Both the position numbers and the translations under genes were made by a program. This document shows positions 52,311 through 60,545 of a stretch of DNA of 64,000 bases, in pieces. Under the pieces are notes generated by a model. It worked only from the letters and a program-made list of their open reading frames with translations, was not told where the DNA came from and made no database searches. This DNA is from Oscillospiraceae bacterium. Lineage in GTDB: Bacteria > Bacillota > Clostridia > Oscillospirales > Ruminococcaceae. Numbering within the stretch: position 1 is the first letter of the stretch; every line of letters starts with the position of its first letter. The stretch covers positions 1,302,001 through 1,366,000 of the forward strand of contig CP107211.1 of NCBI GenBank assembly GCA_025757845.1, in the 5' to 3' direction.

Positions 52311-53099
52311 ATGAGGTTTAAGACATTTGGAAATCGGAATGATCCCGCTGTTTTGTTTTTTCATGCAATGGGCGTGACGGGAGAGAGCAGCGAACCGGTT
52401 GCGCAATATTTACAGAATCGGTATTTCTGCATTTTACCAACCTCCACCGTGTACTGCAAAGGGCAGAAATATGTCAGCAAGGCAGACGAGGTTCGTCAGG
52501 TGGAAGAATACCTGCAATCGCAGGGAGTGGAATACCTTGAACTGGTTGTTGCTTCTTCGATCGGTGCCGACCTTGCCATGGCATTTTTGACAAGCACGAA
52601 GCTGCCCATTGGACACGTTTTCTTCGATGGCGGGCAGTTTGCACAAATCGGAAAAGGTACGCGCCGCATGATGACACCGTTTCTGTATCTGGCCATCAAG
52701 AGCCTGTACTGGTCAAAGGGCGGCACATTGAAAAAGATCCTGTGGTGTGACGATGATTCCATAAAGCCGTATTTTATAGCCGCAGGGAAAAATCTGACCT
52801 ATACAAATTTGCGGCGGCATATTCTGGACAGCCTGGAGGATAAACCCTTTCCAGCACTTTCCGAAGAACTGCAAAAGCATCTCTATTTCGAGTTTGGCAG
52901 CATAGAAGAGCATTTCAAATACCGTCAGGCAGTGATGGAAGCCTACCCCTGCGGCCATTATCCCGTCTTTGAGGGATACGATCACATGCAATATCAGATT
53001 CGTGATCCGAAGGGCTTTGCTGAAATGCTGGCATCTATCGCTGCGCATGACGACATGCCGAAGCTGCTGTTTATCAGAAAGTGTGAGGACCCGATATGA
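52311..53099 (+). CDS. Alpha/beta hydrolase
   Basis: A 262-residue soluble hydrolase. The oxyanion loop is FFHAMGVTGES, the nucleophile elbow VVASSIGADLAMA (Ser in A-S-S-I-G), the likely acid Asp in VFFDGGQF, and the catalytic His in EGYDHMQYQI. ATG at 52311 has GAGGAAAGGAA upstream; the frame extends further up but inside the previous gene. It overlaps the next gene as ATGA. Substrate unknown. Confidence 0.8.
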   Translation: MRFKTFGNRNDPAVLFFHAMGVTGESSEPVAQYLQNRYFCILPTSTVYCKGQKYVSKADEVRQVEEYLQSQGVEYLELVVASSIGADLAMAFLTSTKLPIGHVFFDGGQFAQIGKGTRRMMTPFLYLAIKSLYWSKGGTLKKILWCDDDSIKPYFIAAGKNLTYTNLRRHILDSLEDKPFPALSEELQKHLYFEFGSIEEHFKYRQAVMEAYPCGHYPVFEGYDHMQYQIRDPKGFAEMLASIAAHDDMPKLLFIRKCEDPI

Positions 53100-53938
53100 A
53101 ATATAAAATCGAGAAAAACACCGTGCAGGAGACGCTGATCCTCCCGCTGTATTCCCGGAAGCTGTGTACGGAGCTGTACCCGAACCTTTACCGGGATGAA
53201 ACCGCGGTTCGTCTGCTCGACCAGATCGACTACGATTTTTCAGGGGCGGAGAAAAGCTCCCGCAGTCTGATGCAGCGGTTCGGTGCGCTGGAGGTGGCCA
53301 TGCGGCAGAACGACCTTACCTTTGAGGTGCAGGCATACCTGAAAACGCACCCCTGCGCAGCGGTGGTCAATCTGGGCTGTGGGCTGGACAGCACCGGCAG
53401 AGCCTGCGACAACGGCAGCTGCAAGATCTACAATCTGGACTTCCCGGATGTGATCGCCTTGCGGCAGCAGCTACTGCCCGCCGGGGAGCGGGAGCAAAAC
53501 ATCCCCTGCGACCTGAAAGACCCCGCATGGTTTGACAAGATCGATACCTCCGGCGGGGCGGTGTTCTTTGCCTCTGGGGTGTTCTATTACTTCCCGACCC
53601 AGCAGGTCCGGGAACTGGTGCGGGGGATGGCAGACGCTTTCCCCGGCGGTGTGCTGGTCTTTGATGCCGCCAACCGTACGGCGGTGAAGATGATCGCAAA
53701 AACATGGCTCAAGACTGCAAAGATCAAGGATGTGGGGGCATATTTCGCCGTTTCGGATGCCAAAAGTGAGCTTTCCCCATGGGACAACCGTTTGCAGGTA
53801 TCCAGCCGGGGCTATATGCTGGGCTACAACGATTTGAAAGACCCTTCTGTCAGCGGCTTTTTCCGATTCCTCGCAAGGGTTGGGGACAACGGGATGAAAA
53901 TGCAGATCGTGAAGATCGGATTTGGAGGGAGAGCATGA
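53096..53938 (+). CDS. LCM/Ppm1-type O-methyltransferase
   Basis: A 280-residue soluble SAM-dependent methyltransferase of the leucine carboxyl methyltransferase-like group: SRSLMQRFGALEVAMRQ, the SAM motif VVNLGCGLDSTGRA, YNLDFPDVIALRQQLLP and SGVFYYFPTQQVRELVRGM. Relatives methylate carboxyl or hydroxyl groups of peptides and secondary metabolites. It overlaps both neighbours by four bases, indicating coupled translation. Confidence 0.83.
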   Translation: MKYKIEKNTVQETLILPLYSRKLCTELYPNLYRDETAVRLLDQIDYDFSGAEKSSRSLMQRFGALEVAMRQNDLTFEVQAYLKTHPCAAVVNLGCGLDSTGRACDNGSCKIYNLDFPDVIALRQQLLPAGEREQNIPCDLKDPAWFDKIDTSGGAVFFASGVFYYFPTQQVRELVRGMADAFPGGVLVFDAANRTAVKMIAKTWLKTAKIKDVGAYFAVSDAKSELSPWDNRLQVSSRGYMLGYNDLKDPSVSGFFRFLARVGDNGMKMQIVKIGFGGRA

Positions 53939-54867
53939 AACACCTGCACTTTGATGTGGAACTCAATGGCTTTTACGGTGCGTATTGGGCGTGTGCCGGC
54001 GGTTCAGACTGTGCGGTCATCACGATGATCGGGGATGATCCGGAGGATCGGCTTGCGCGCTCGGCAGTGAAATGGCTTTGCGGGTGCGGCGTGAACGTGC
54101 TCACAATGTCGCCCGCGAAAAAAGATTACGGACATCATAATTACCCGCTTGAGCGTGTGGAGACGGCAATTTCATGGCTGAAAGCTAACGGTAACAGAAA
54201 GATCGGCATTGCCGGTGCATCGACCACCGGAACGCTTGCGCTGACAGCGGCTGCCATGTTCCCGGATATCACCCTGACCATTGCCATGACACCCAGCGAC
54301 TTTGTGTGGCAGGGCTTTCTGCAGGGCAAAAGGGACGGCTGCAAGGAGTGGCCGGTCGAGGGTGAATCGCTGTTCTCCTACCGGGGCAAGCCGCTGCCCT
54401 ATATGCCGTTTTGCTATCAGCATCCCGACTATTGGCATTGCATCGCCGCCGAGAGCAAACGCGCCGGCGATATGGTAAACTCCCGCAAGCTGTTTGACGA
54501 TTCCGAGACAGCTCATCCGATCGAGCCGGAAGAATACATTCCCGTTGAAAACATCCGGGGAAAGCTGCTGCTGATCGGCGCGGAGGACGATGCGCTGTGG
54601 GACACCGCAAAGTATATCCGCCGGATGGAAAAGCGCCTTGCCGAAAAACCGCATGAATGCGAGATCGAGACGATGGTTTATGCCCACGGCACCCACTTCG
54701 TTTTCCCGGAGGGGATGCTGAAAATCATGCTGCCAGTTGGCTCCGGTCTATTTGTGAAGTTCGCGTTTCAGGCAGCAAAAAAATATCCGAAGGAATGCCG
54801 CCAGACCCGGATAGACATCGAGAAACGGATGTGCCGGGTGTTAGCGGAATGGAAAGGAGCAAAGTGA
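53935..54867 (+). CDS. BAAT/acyl-CoA thioester hydrolase C-terminal-like alpha/beta hydrolase
   Basis: A 310-residue soluble alpha/beta hydrolase. The nucleophile elbow is IGIAGASTTGTLALTAAAMF; the strand TLTIAMTPSDFVWQGFL and the acid loop LLLIGAEDDALWDTAKYI follow, and His in YAHGTHFVFPEG completes a triad. The layout matches the C-terminal domain of acyl-CoA thioesterases and bile-acid N-acyltransferases. ATG at 53935 has GGAGGGAG upstream and overlaps the previous stop. It may release or transfer an acyl intermediate in the cluster's pathway. Confidence 0.78.
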   Translation: MKHLHFDVELNGFYGAYWACAGGSDCAVITMIGDDPEDRLARSAVKWLCGCGVNVLTMSPAKKDYGHHNYPLERVETAISWLKANGNRKIGIAGASTTGTLALTAAAMFPDITLTIAMTPSDFVWQGFLQGKRDGCKEWPVEGESLFSYRGKPLPYMPFCYQHPDYWHCIAAESKRAGDMVNSRKLFDDSETAHPIEPEEYIPVENIRGKLLLIGAEDDALWDTAKYIRRMEKRLAEKPHECEIETMVYAHGTHFVFPEGMLKIMLPVGSGLFVKFAFQAAKKYPKECRQTRIDIEKRMCRVLAEWKGAK

Positions 54868-54868
54868 G

Positions 54869-55504
54869 ATGCGTTGGATGGGAATGCCCATGGCCATGTG
54901 GGCGGTGTTTGCCAGATCGTTTCAGACGCAGCTGACGGCGGTACTGGGCTATGATGCAGCCACCGCAAAGCAGATCACCAAAAACGCCAAGCCGAAATAC
55001 AAAGAGATCATCGCAAAGCTGCCCAAATTTGAAAAAGGTGATCGGTTCAGCATGAACATCATTGGATGCGCCATGCTGGGGGCGTTTGTCCTCTCCATGC
55101 CGCACCGTCCCGATGTGGAAAGCCTGACCGACTACTATGAGAATGCTCAGATGACGCCGCTGATGAAGTGGTTCTGCCGTAAGAGCGGAAAAAGCAAGTT
55201 TACCGCAAAGGACATTGCTGCCATGAAAGCCACCGCTGCTCTGAAAGCCGCCGACCGCAACCCCTACTCGTGGAACATGGACTTTTATGAGTATCCCGAC
55301 GGCAGCGGCTACGAGGGGCGCTTTACGAAATGCGGCATCTGCACGCTGATGCAGGAGCTGGGGCTTTATGACCTGACCCCCGCCATGTGCCATCTGGACT
55401 ACACCATGAGCGAAGCGGGCGGCGTAACGAACTTTGTGCGGCAGTATACCCTTGCCTCCGGCGGGCCCTACTGCGACTGCGGGTACAAAAAGAAAGGAAA
55501 ATAA
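54869..55504 (+). CDS. L-2-amino-thiazoline-4-carboxylate hydrolase-family protein (second copy)
   Basis: A 211-residue soluble protein with the same C-terminal Cys/Asp pattern as the gene at 51104: GRFTKCGICTLMQELGL, AMCHLDYTMSEAGG and SGGPYCDCGYKKK. The N-terminus is helical, without a signal peptide. It starts one base after the preceding stop. Presence of two diverged members in one operon suggests two successive or subunit roles. Confidence 0.75.
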   Translation: MRWMGMPMAMWAVFARSFQTQLTAVLGYDAATAKQITKNAKPKYKEIIAKLPKFEKGDRFSMNIIGCAMLGAFVLSMPHRPDVESLTDYYENAQMTPLMKWFCRKSGKSKFTAKDIAAMKATAALKAADRNPYSWNMDFYEYPDGSGYEGRFTKCGICTLMQELGLYDLTPAMCHLDYTMSEAGGVTNFVRQYTLASGGPYCDCGYKKKGK

Positions 55505-55606
55505 ATAGGAGGAGCGCAGGGTGGTTTATGAGAAAAAAGCACTCTGCGTATCTCGCAGGTTGACAGAGATTTTGACATGATGCGTTTTTTTGAAGGAGGT
55601 TCTTTC

Positions 55607-56281
55607 GTGAAAAAACAGTCCGATCTTTCCCGGCTGATGGGTTACGCCGGGAACTACCGATATTTCACCTACGCTTCGTGGGCGTTGTCTGCGGCCAGTG
55701 CGCTGGTGGCGCTGGTGCCTTTTGTGTACATCTGGAAGATCCTGCGGGATGTGCTGAACGCCGCACCGGACTATGCACAGGCGGTGAACATCCCTCATTA
55801 CGGCTGGATGGCAGTGCTGTTCGCGGTGCTGTCTTACCTTATTTACATTGCGGCGCTGATGTGCTCCCATCTGTCGGCGTTCCGGGTGGCGACGAATCTG
55901 CGGCTGGCGGTGTCGGAGCATCTGGCAGTGCTTCCGCTGGGCTTTGCCGAGACCTTCGGCAGCGGTAAGCTGCGCAAGATCATCCACGAAAGCACCGGAG
56001 CCGCCGAGACCTATCTTGCCCACCAGCTGCCCGACCAGTACAACGCCATCGCCACCCCGGTGGGGCTGCTGGTGCTGCTGTTGGCGTTCGACTGGAGGTT
56101 GGGGCTGTTGAGCCTTGCGCCGGTGGTGCTGGCTTTCCTCATTATGGCGACCATGACCGGCAAGCGCATGGCTGAAAAAATGCGGCAGTACGGCGACGCC
56201 TTGGAGGCCATGTCCAACGAGGCAGTGGAATACGTCCGGGGCATTCCGGTGGTCAAGACCTTCGGGCAGAGTGTAAGATAA
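55607..56281 (+). pseudogene. Truncated ABC exporter-fold transporter (membrane domain only)
   Basis: Of the roughly 580 residues expected for a type I ABC half-transporter, 224 are present: helices 1-5 (YFTYASWALSAASALVALVP; SYLIYIAALMC; GLLVLLLAFDWRLGLLSLAP) and the cytoplasmic EAVEYVRGIPVVKTFG, after which SVR and a stop replace the continuation. The ATP-binding domain is absent. GTG at 55607 has AAGGAGG nine bases upstream. Related genes include siderophore importers of exporter fold such as YbtPQ, so its loss may disable transport of the cluster's compound. Confidence 0.8.
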
Positions 56282-56284
56282 CAA

Positions 56285-56325
56285 AAGCCGGTGACTTTCC
56301 GCAATGGAGAAAGTCACCGGTTTTC
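56285..56325 (+). terminator. Terminator after the truncated ABC gene
   Basis: AGCCGGTGACTTTC pairs with GAAAGTCACCGGTT and is followed by TTC. Confidence 0.8.
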
Positions 56326-56334
56326 TGTTTCAGC

Positions 56335-56590
56335 TTATCGGAGCAGCCAGCCGTAATCCTGTCTGCAATCTACCACATAATCCGCATAAACTGTATGATC
56401 TACAATCTGGAAGATAAGCATATAGCGTTTTTCAAACAGGATGAAGCGGTAGACATTCCGTGGGATGTATTCGCCCTTGAGCCACGGGCAGCGCTGCAGC
56501 ATCAGTTCCAAGGATTTTGCAGCCTTTTGGAACTCAACGGTCAGGCGTTCCGCAACAGAATCAATAGAGGCAGAAAATTTAGCAGAGAGG
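56335..56590 (-). pseudogene. RelE/ParE-like toxin, start lost
   Basis: About 85 codons match a ParE/RelE-family toxin: RLTVEFQKAAKSLELM, then RNVYRFILFEKRYMLIFQIV and ADYVVDCRQDYGWLL at the end. The N-terminal strand is not recognisable; the frame runs into the NahK terminator hairpin, with only a TTG available. No antitoxin gene is adjacent. Confidence 0.6.
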
Positions 56591-56593
56591 CAA

Positions 56594-56640
56594 CAAAGCA
56601 GTTCAGCCGGATAAAACAATCGACTGAACTGCTTTGTTTT
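56594..56640. terminator. Terminator of the NahK gene
   Basis: CAAAGCAGTTCAG pairs exactly with CTGAACTGCTTTG around a 17-base loop; the U-run is better on the plus strand. Confidence 0.7.
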
Positions 56641-56657
56641 GTGAAATCACATTTGGA

Positions 56658-57770
56658 TCAGAGGTCGGTTTCCGGGCAGACGATTGCAGTCATCTGATCG
56701 AATACGTCTTCCATCTGTCGTACCAGCGTGAACTGGGTGCGGGCACGGTCGAGGTTGTGGTTCGGACGGGCGGTGTGGAAGTAGTGGTCCCCCTCCAGGT
56801 AGTCGGTGAGGAACCGGGTGCCGCACTCCAGGGTCATGAGCCGTGCACCCCAGGCCAGGCTCTTTTTCTCGGCCAGGCTCATGGAAGCCCCAGCGGTGGA
56901 CAGATAGCCCTGGGCGAACACTTCATACAGGTGCAGGTCAAAGTGGACCTTGCTCTGGTCCGGTTCGTCCTCGGCACAGTCGTTGGCACCGGTGCGGATG
57001 GAGTCGCCAAAATCATAGGCGGACAGGCCCGGCATTACAGTGTCCAGGTCGATGACGCACAGACCCTTGCCGGTGGCCTCGTCAATGAGGACGTTGTTGA
57101 TCTTGGTGTCGTTGTGGGTGACACGCAGGGGGATCTCTCCGGCAGCCAGCTGGTCCAGCAGCACATGGCAGTCGGCCTCCCGGGCACGGACAAAGGCGAT
57201 CTCCTCAGCGATCTTGGCGGCCCGGCCCATGCTGTCGGCAGCCAGGGCCTTTTCAAAATTGGCGTAGCGGTTGGCGGTGTCGTGGAACCGGGCAATGGTC
57301 TCGTGGAGGGTGGAGGCAGGGTAGTCTGCCAGCTGGTTCTGGAACTTGCCCAGAGTCTCGGCTACGGTGCGGAAATCTCCCTCGCTGCCCACCTGCTGCA
57401 GGCAGACAGTGCCCTCCACAAAGTCGTAGGCACGCCAGGCACCGCCCTCAGCGTCCAGGTAGCAGGTGCTGCCGGACAGGGTGGGGACCACGTTCAGGGT
57501 CTCACGCATGGGGTCGCCGCCCTCTGCCAGGATCTTGCGGCTCAGGTGCCGGGTAACGCCGCAGACGTTCTCCATCAGGCCCACCGGGTCCGTGAAGGTG
57601 TCGGTGTTGATACGCTGCAGGATGAACCGCTTGGAGTGGTCGGCCCGCCAGACCAGATAGGTGTCGTTGATATGGCCCTCGCCGTAGTGGCGGCCGTCGC
57701 AGACCACCGGTCCGCCAAAATCAAAGGCGTTTGCTGCTGCCAGGAGAATGGGTTCTGTTACAGGTTTCAT
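56658..57770 (-). CDS. nahK: N-acetylhexosamine 1-kinase-like phosphotransferase (NahK/LnpB)
   Basis: A 370-residue cytoplasmic kinase of the aminoglycoside-phosphotransferase fold. The catalytic loop is VTHNDTKINNVLID, followed by the metal-binding CVIDLDTVMPGLSAYDFGD; the N-lobe carries YLVWRADHSKRFILQRINTD. This combination is characteristic of NahK, which phosphorylates the anomeric position of GlcNAc/GalNAc released by the lacto-N-biose phosphorylase. The GH112 gene at the right edge fits this role. It lies 18 bases downstream of the AraC gene in one unit. Confidence 0.85.
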   Translation of the reverse strand: MKPVTEPILLAAANAFDFGGPVVCDGRHYGEGHINDTYLVWRADHSKRFILQRINTDTFTDPVGLMENVCGVTRHLSRKILAEGGDPMRETLNVVPTLSGSTCYLDAEGGAWRAYDFVEGTVCLQQVGSEGDFRTVAETLGKFQNQLADYPASTLHETIARFHDTANRYANFEKALAADSMGRAAKIAEEIAFVRAREADCHVLLDQLAAGEIPLRVTHNDTKINNVLIDEATGKGLCVIDLDTVMPGLSAYDFGDSIRTGANDCAEDEPDQSKVHFDLHLYEVFAQGYLSTAGASMSLAEKKSLAWGARLMTLECGTRFLTDYLEGDHYFHTARPNHNLDRARTQFTLVRQMEDVFDQMTAIVCPETDL

Positions 57771-57788
57771 GATGTGATCCTCGTTTCT

Positions 57789-58655
57789 TTATCTTTCATG
57801 CCGTTTTGCCGGGGCAGGGCGTTGTCCCTGCCGTACCTGACGGCGGTATTCGTTGGGAGTCAGCCCCTCCGCTTTGCGGAAGCACTGGGAAAAATAGCTG
57901 GGAGACGAAAAGCCCATCAGTTCACTGATCTGAGCCAAGCTGTAACCTGTATTGCCCAGCATATATTTGCTTTCCTCAATGCGGCGGCGATTCAGATAGG
58001 TGATGGGAGAGATGCCGTACTCTTTTTGAAAGGTGTGGGCCAGATAATACTTATTGATGTGTGCGATCTCTGCCAGACGGTCAAGTGAGATGTCCTCCCG
58101 GAAGTTGCTGTCCAGATATCGCTTGATCTCTACACACTCCCGGCTGTCAGACCGTGGTGTTTCTTCCACCTGCAAAGAGAGCGTTGTGCAGCGTACCAGC
58201 CAGATCAGCAGCACCTCCAGCAAGTCCTGACAGACGGTTTCGCAGCCATCCAGACTGCGGTCGGCTTCGGCAAGCAGCATATGCAGCAGAGTGACCATTC
58301 GTTCCCGGTTTTCACGGCAGTTGAAGATAGCATAAGAAGAATCAGCCTTGCCGAATAAGATCTCAATGCCAGCCACACCCAGAACGATATATTCAAGCGG
58401 TGAAGCGTTCAGACTCAATTCCGTGTGCTCCACCTGGGGGTTCACGATGACCATGTCGTCGGGCTTTACCGGAAACAGCTGCCCGGCAAGGTAGAACTGA
58501 CCTTCACCGCTGAGGCAGTAGAACAGCTCCGTGCAGGAATGGGTGTGGGTGGTGCTGTTCCAGTCACCGCCAAACCGGCTTTTGCTGATGTACAGCAGCC
58601 GGAAGGACTCCCGGGGGGCAGGGGCGTGCTGGATATCAAAGCGTTGGGTGCTCAT
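57789..58655 (-). CDS. AraC-family regulator of the galacto-/lacto-N-biose genes
   Basis: A 288-residue regulator with an N-terminal cupin sensor (THTHSCTELFYCLSGEGQFY carries the pocket histidines) and C-terminal double helix-turn-helix (LDRLAEIAHINKYYLAHTFQ, then MGFSSPSYFSQCFRKAEG and TPNEYRRQ). It is divergent from the sugar-binding protein gene and shares a unit with the NahK-like kinase, so it probably activates both directions in response to a GlcNAc- or GalNAc-containing disaccharide. Confidence 0.88.
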   Translation of the reverse strand: MSTQRFDIQHAPAPRESFRLLYISKSRFGGDWNSTTHTHSCTELFYCLSGEGQFYLAGQLFPVKPDDMVIVNPQVEHTELSLNASPLEYIVLGVAGIEILFGKADSSYAIFNCRENRERMVTLLHMLLAEADRSLDGCETVCQDLLEVLLIWLVRCTTLSLQVEETPRSDSRECVEIKRYLDSNFREDISLDRLAEIAHINKYYLAHTFQKEYGISPITYLNRRRIEESKYMLGNTGYSLAQISELMGFSSPSYFSQCFRKAEGLTPNEYRRQVRQGQRPAPAKRHER

Positions 58656-58719
58656 AACACAACGGCTCCTTTGAGTGATGCAAAAAACATAAAAATAAAA
58701 GCAAGATAATTAAAAAAGA

Positions 58720-58741
58720 GATGTCAAAATGATACGATGTC
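58720..58741. promoter_or_regulatory. Direct repeat, candidate AraC-type binding site
   Basis: GATGTC-N10-GATGTC, a 16-base spacing, 65-86 bases upstream of the regulator gene. AraC-type proteins often bind direct repeats. The rest of 58742-58955 shows no gene; it is AT-rich. Confidence 0.4.
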
Positions 58742-58955
58742 TCGTAGGCTTTTTTCCATTATAGAGGGAAAGCGAGAAAAAAGCAAGCCCTGTTTTTTAG
58801 TGGGTCCTCTATTTTTTGTTCCGGAAAAACTTTGGAATATGTCAAAAAGGTTACAGACAAAGGCAATTTGCCCAAAGCAACCTCTTGAATTTAGCGACTT
58901 TGCTGAAAGAAAATTCCAGAGAGCAAGATTTCTAAAAAAAGAAACAACAAACCCC

Positions 58956-58984
58956 TTGTTCGAGAAGGCGAAAAAACTTATATT
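58956..58984 (+). promoter_or_regulatory. Promoter of the galacto-/lacto-N-biose ABC operon
   Basis: TTGTTC, 17 bases, TATATT. Confidence 0.6.
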
Positions 58985-58998
58985 GGAGACAGAAAAAC

Positions 58999-59039
58999 AC
59001 ACAGCCCTCCCGGGCAAAACCTGTTTGCCCCGGCTGTGT
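58999..59039 (+). promoter_or_regulatory. Leader hairpin before the binding-protein gene
   Basis: ACACAGCC pairs with GGCTGTGT and GGGCAAA with TTTGCCC inside it. There is no U-run, so it more likely protects or regulates the mRNA than terminates it. Confidence 0.5.
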
Positions 59040-59070
59040 TTGAACGAGATCAAATGATGGAGGATACACT

Positions 59071-60435
59071 ATGAAACGCATTTCTCGTCGCAATTTCCTG
59101 AAAGCGGCTGGCGTGGGTGCCGCTGCACTGAGCCTGGCTGCCTGTGGTGGTGCTGCCAGCTCCACTGCCCCCAGCACCGCTTCTTCCGCTGCTTCTGCTG
59201 CAGCTGAGGATGTGACCATCAAGGTTGCTGCCATCGAGACTGGCTACGGTGCTGAGATGTGGAAGAAGGTCACCGAGGCCTTTACCGCTCAGACCGGCAT
59301 CAAGGTGGAACTGACCACCGATAAGAAGCTGGAGGACGTCATCGGACCTTCCATGCAGGGCGGCGATTACCCCGACGTGATCCACCTGGCTACCGGCCGT
59401 GAGGCTGCCCTCACGGAGCAGTTCATCAAGGGAAACCTGATCGCTGACATCACCGACGTGCTGAGCATGACCGTGCCCGGCGAGAGCAAGAAGGTCAGCG
59501 AGAAGATCGCCGGCGGCTTTACCGACACTTCTCTCACCAACCCCTACGGCGATGGTAAGACCTACCTGGCCCCCATGTTCTACAGCCCCTGCGGCCTGTT
59601 CTACAACGCCGGCTTCCTGAAGGAAAAGGGCTGGGACGTGCCCAAGACCTGGGACGAGATGTGGGAGCTGGGCGAAAAGGCAAAGGCTGAGGGCACTTAC
59701 CTGTTCACCTACCCCACCACCGGCTACTTCGACGCTTTCTTCTATGCTCTGATGTACGCAGCAGGCGGCCCCGAGTTCTTCAACAAGGCCACCCACTACA
59801 CCGAGGGCATCTGGGACACCCCTGAGGCAAAGACCTGCTTTGATATCGTGACCAAGCTGGCCTCCTACACCAACCCCATCACTCCGGCACAGGCGAACGA
59901 TCAGGACTTTACCCAGAATCAGCAGCTGGTGTTGGATAACAAGGCTCTGTTCATGCCCAACGGCACTTGGATCGTGGGCGAGATGGCCGAGGCTCCCCGT
60001 GCGGATGGCTTTGAGTGGGGCATGACCGCTCTGCCGGCTGTGCAGGCTGGCGGCGATGGCTACAGCTACACCTGGTTTGAGCAGGCATGGATCCCGGCCG
60101 GTGCCGAGCATCTGGATGCTGCCAAGCAGTTCGTGGCTTACCTGTACAGCGACGAGGCCTGCAAGCTGTTTGCCGAAAGCGGCGCGATCCAGCCTGTGCT
60201 GGGCATCGCCGACAGTCTGGAAGGCGACAACAAGATGTTCTACTCCATCTACGACAACGGCGCAAAGGCGGCTATGGGCAACTTTGCTTCCTTCACCGCT
60301 ATCCCCGGTGTGGAAGTCCGCACCGTGTTCTTTGACCCCGTCAACTCTCTGGTGTCCGGCAGCATGACCGAGCAGCAGTGGATCGACGGCATCAAGTCCG
60401 CCAGCGACCAGATGCGTGCCAACATCATCGAGTAA
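59071..60435 (+). CDS. ABC transporter sugar-binding lipoprotein
   Basis: A 454-residue extracellular binding protein (family 1 type). The leader MKRISRRNFLKAAGVGAAAL has a twin-arginine motif; the lipobox LAAC places the lipid-modified Cys at residue 25. A Ser/Ala/Thr linker follows (about 28-46), then the binding domain beginning VTIKVAAIETGYGAEMWKKV. Context points to galacto-N-biose or lacto-N-biose as ligand. ATG at 59071 has GGAGG upstream. A strong terminator follows it. Confidence 0.92.
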   Translation: MKRISRRNFLKAAGVGAAALSLAACGGAASSTAPSTASSAASAAAEDVTIKVAAIETGYGAEMWKKVTEAFTAQTGIKVELTTDKKLEDVIGPSMQGGDYPDVIHLATGREAALTEQFIKGNLIADITDVLSMTVPGESKKVSEKIAGGFTDTSLTNPYGDGKTYLAPMFYSPCGLFYNAGFLKEKGWDVPKTWDEMWELGEKAKAEGTYLFTYPTTGYFDAFFYALMYAAGGPEFFNKATHYTEGIWDTPEAKTCFDIVTKLASYTNPITPAQANDQDFTQNQQLVLDNKALFMPNGTWIVGEMAEAPRADGFEWGMTALPAVQAGGDGYSYTWFEQAWIPAGAEHLDAAKQFVAYLYSDEACKLFAESGAIQPVLGIADSLEGDNKMFYSIYDNGAKAAMGNFASFTAIPGVEVRTVFFDPVNSLVSGSMTEQQWIDGIKSASDQMRANIIE

Positions 60436-60476
60436 AAACGAAGCTGCATCCGAAAACAGCTTCCAAGGCCCTGCCC

Positions 60477-60508
60477 AGCGGAGGCGGTTTTGACCGCCTC
60501 CGCTTTTT
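60477..60508 (+). terminator. Intra-operon terminator after the binding-protein gene
   Basis: AGCGGAGGCGG pairs with CCGCCTCCGCT around TTTTGA and is followed by TTTTT. It will lower permease expression relative to the binding protein. Confidence 0.9.
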
Positions 60509-60545
60509 GGGTTTCTGGATTCCAGTAGAAAGGAACGGTTTGTCT

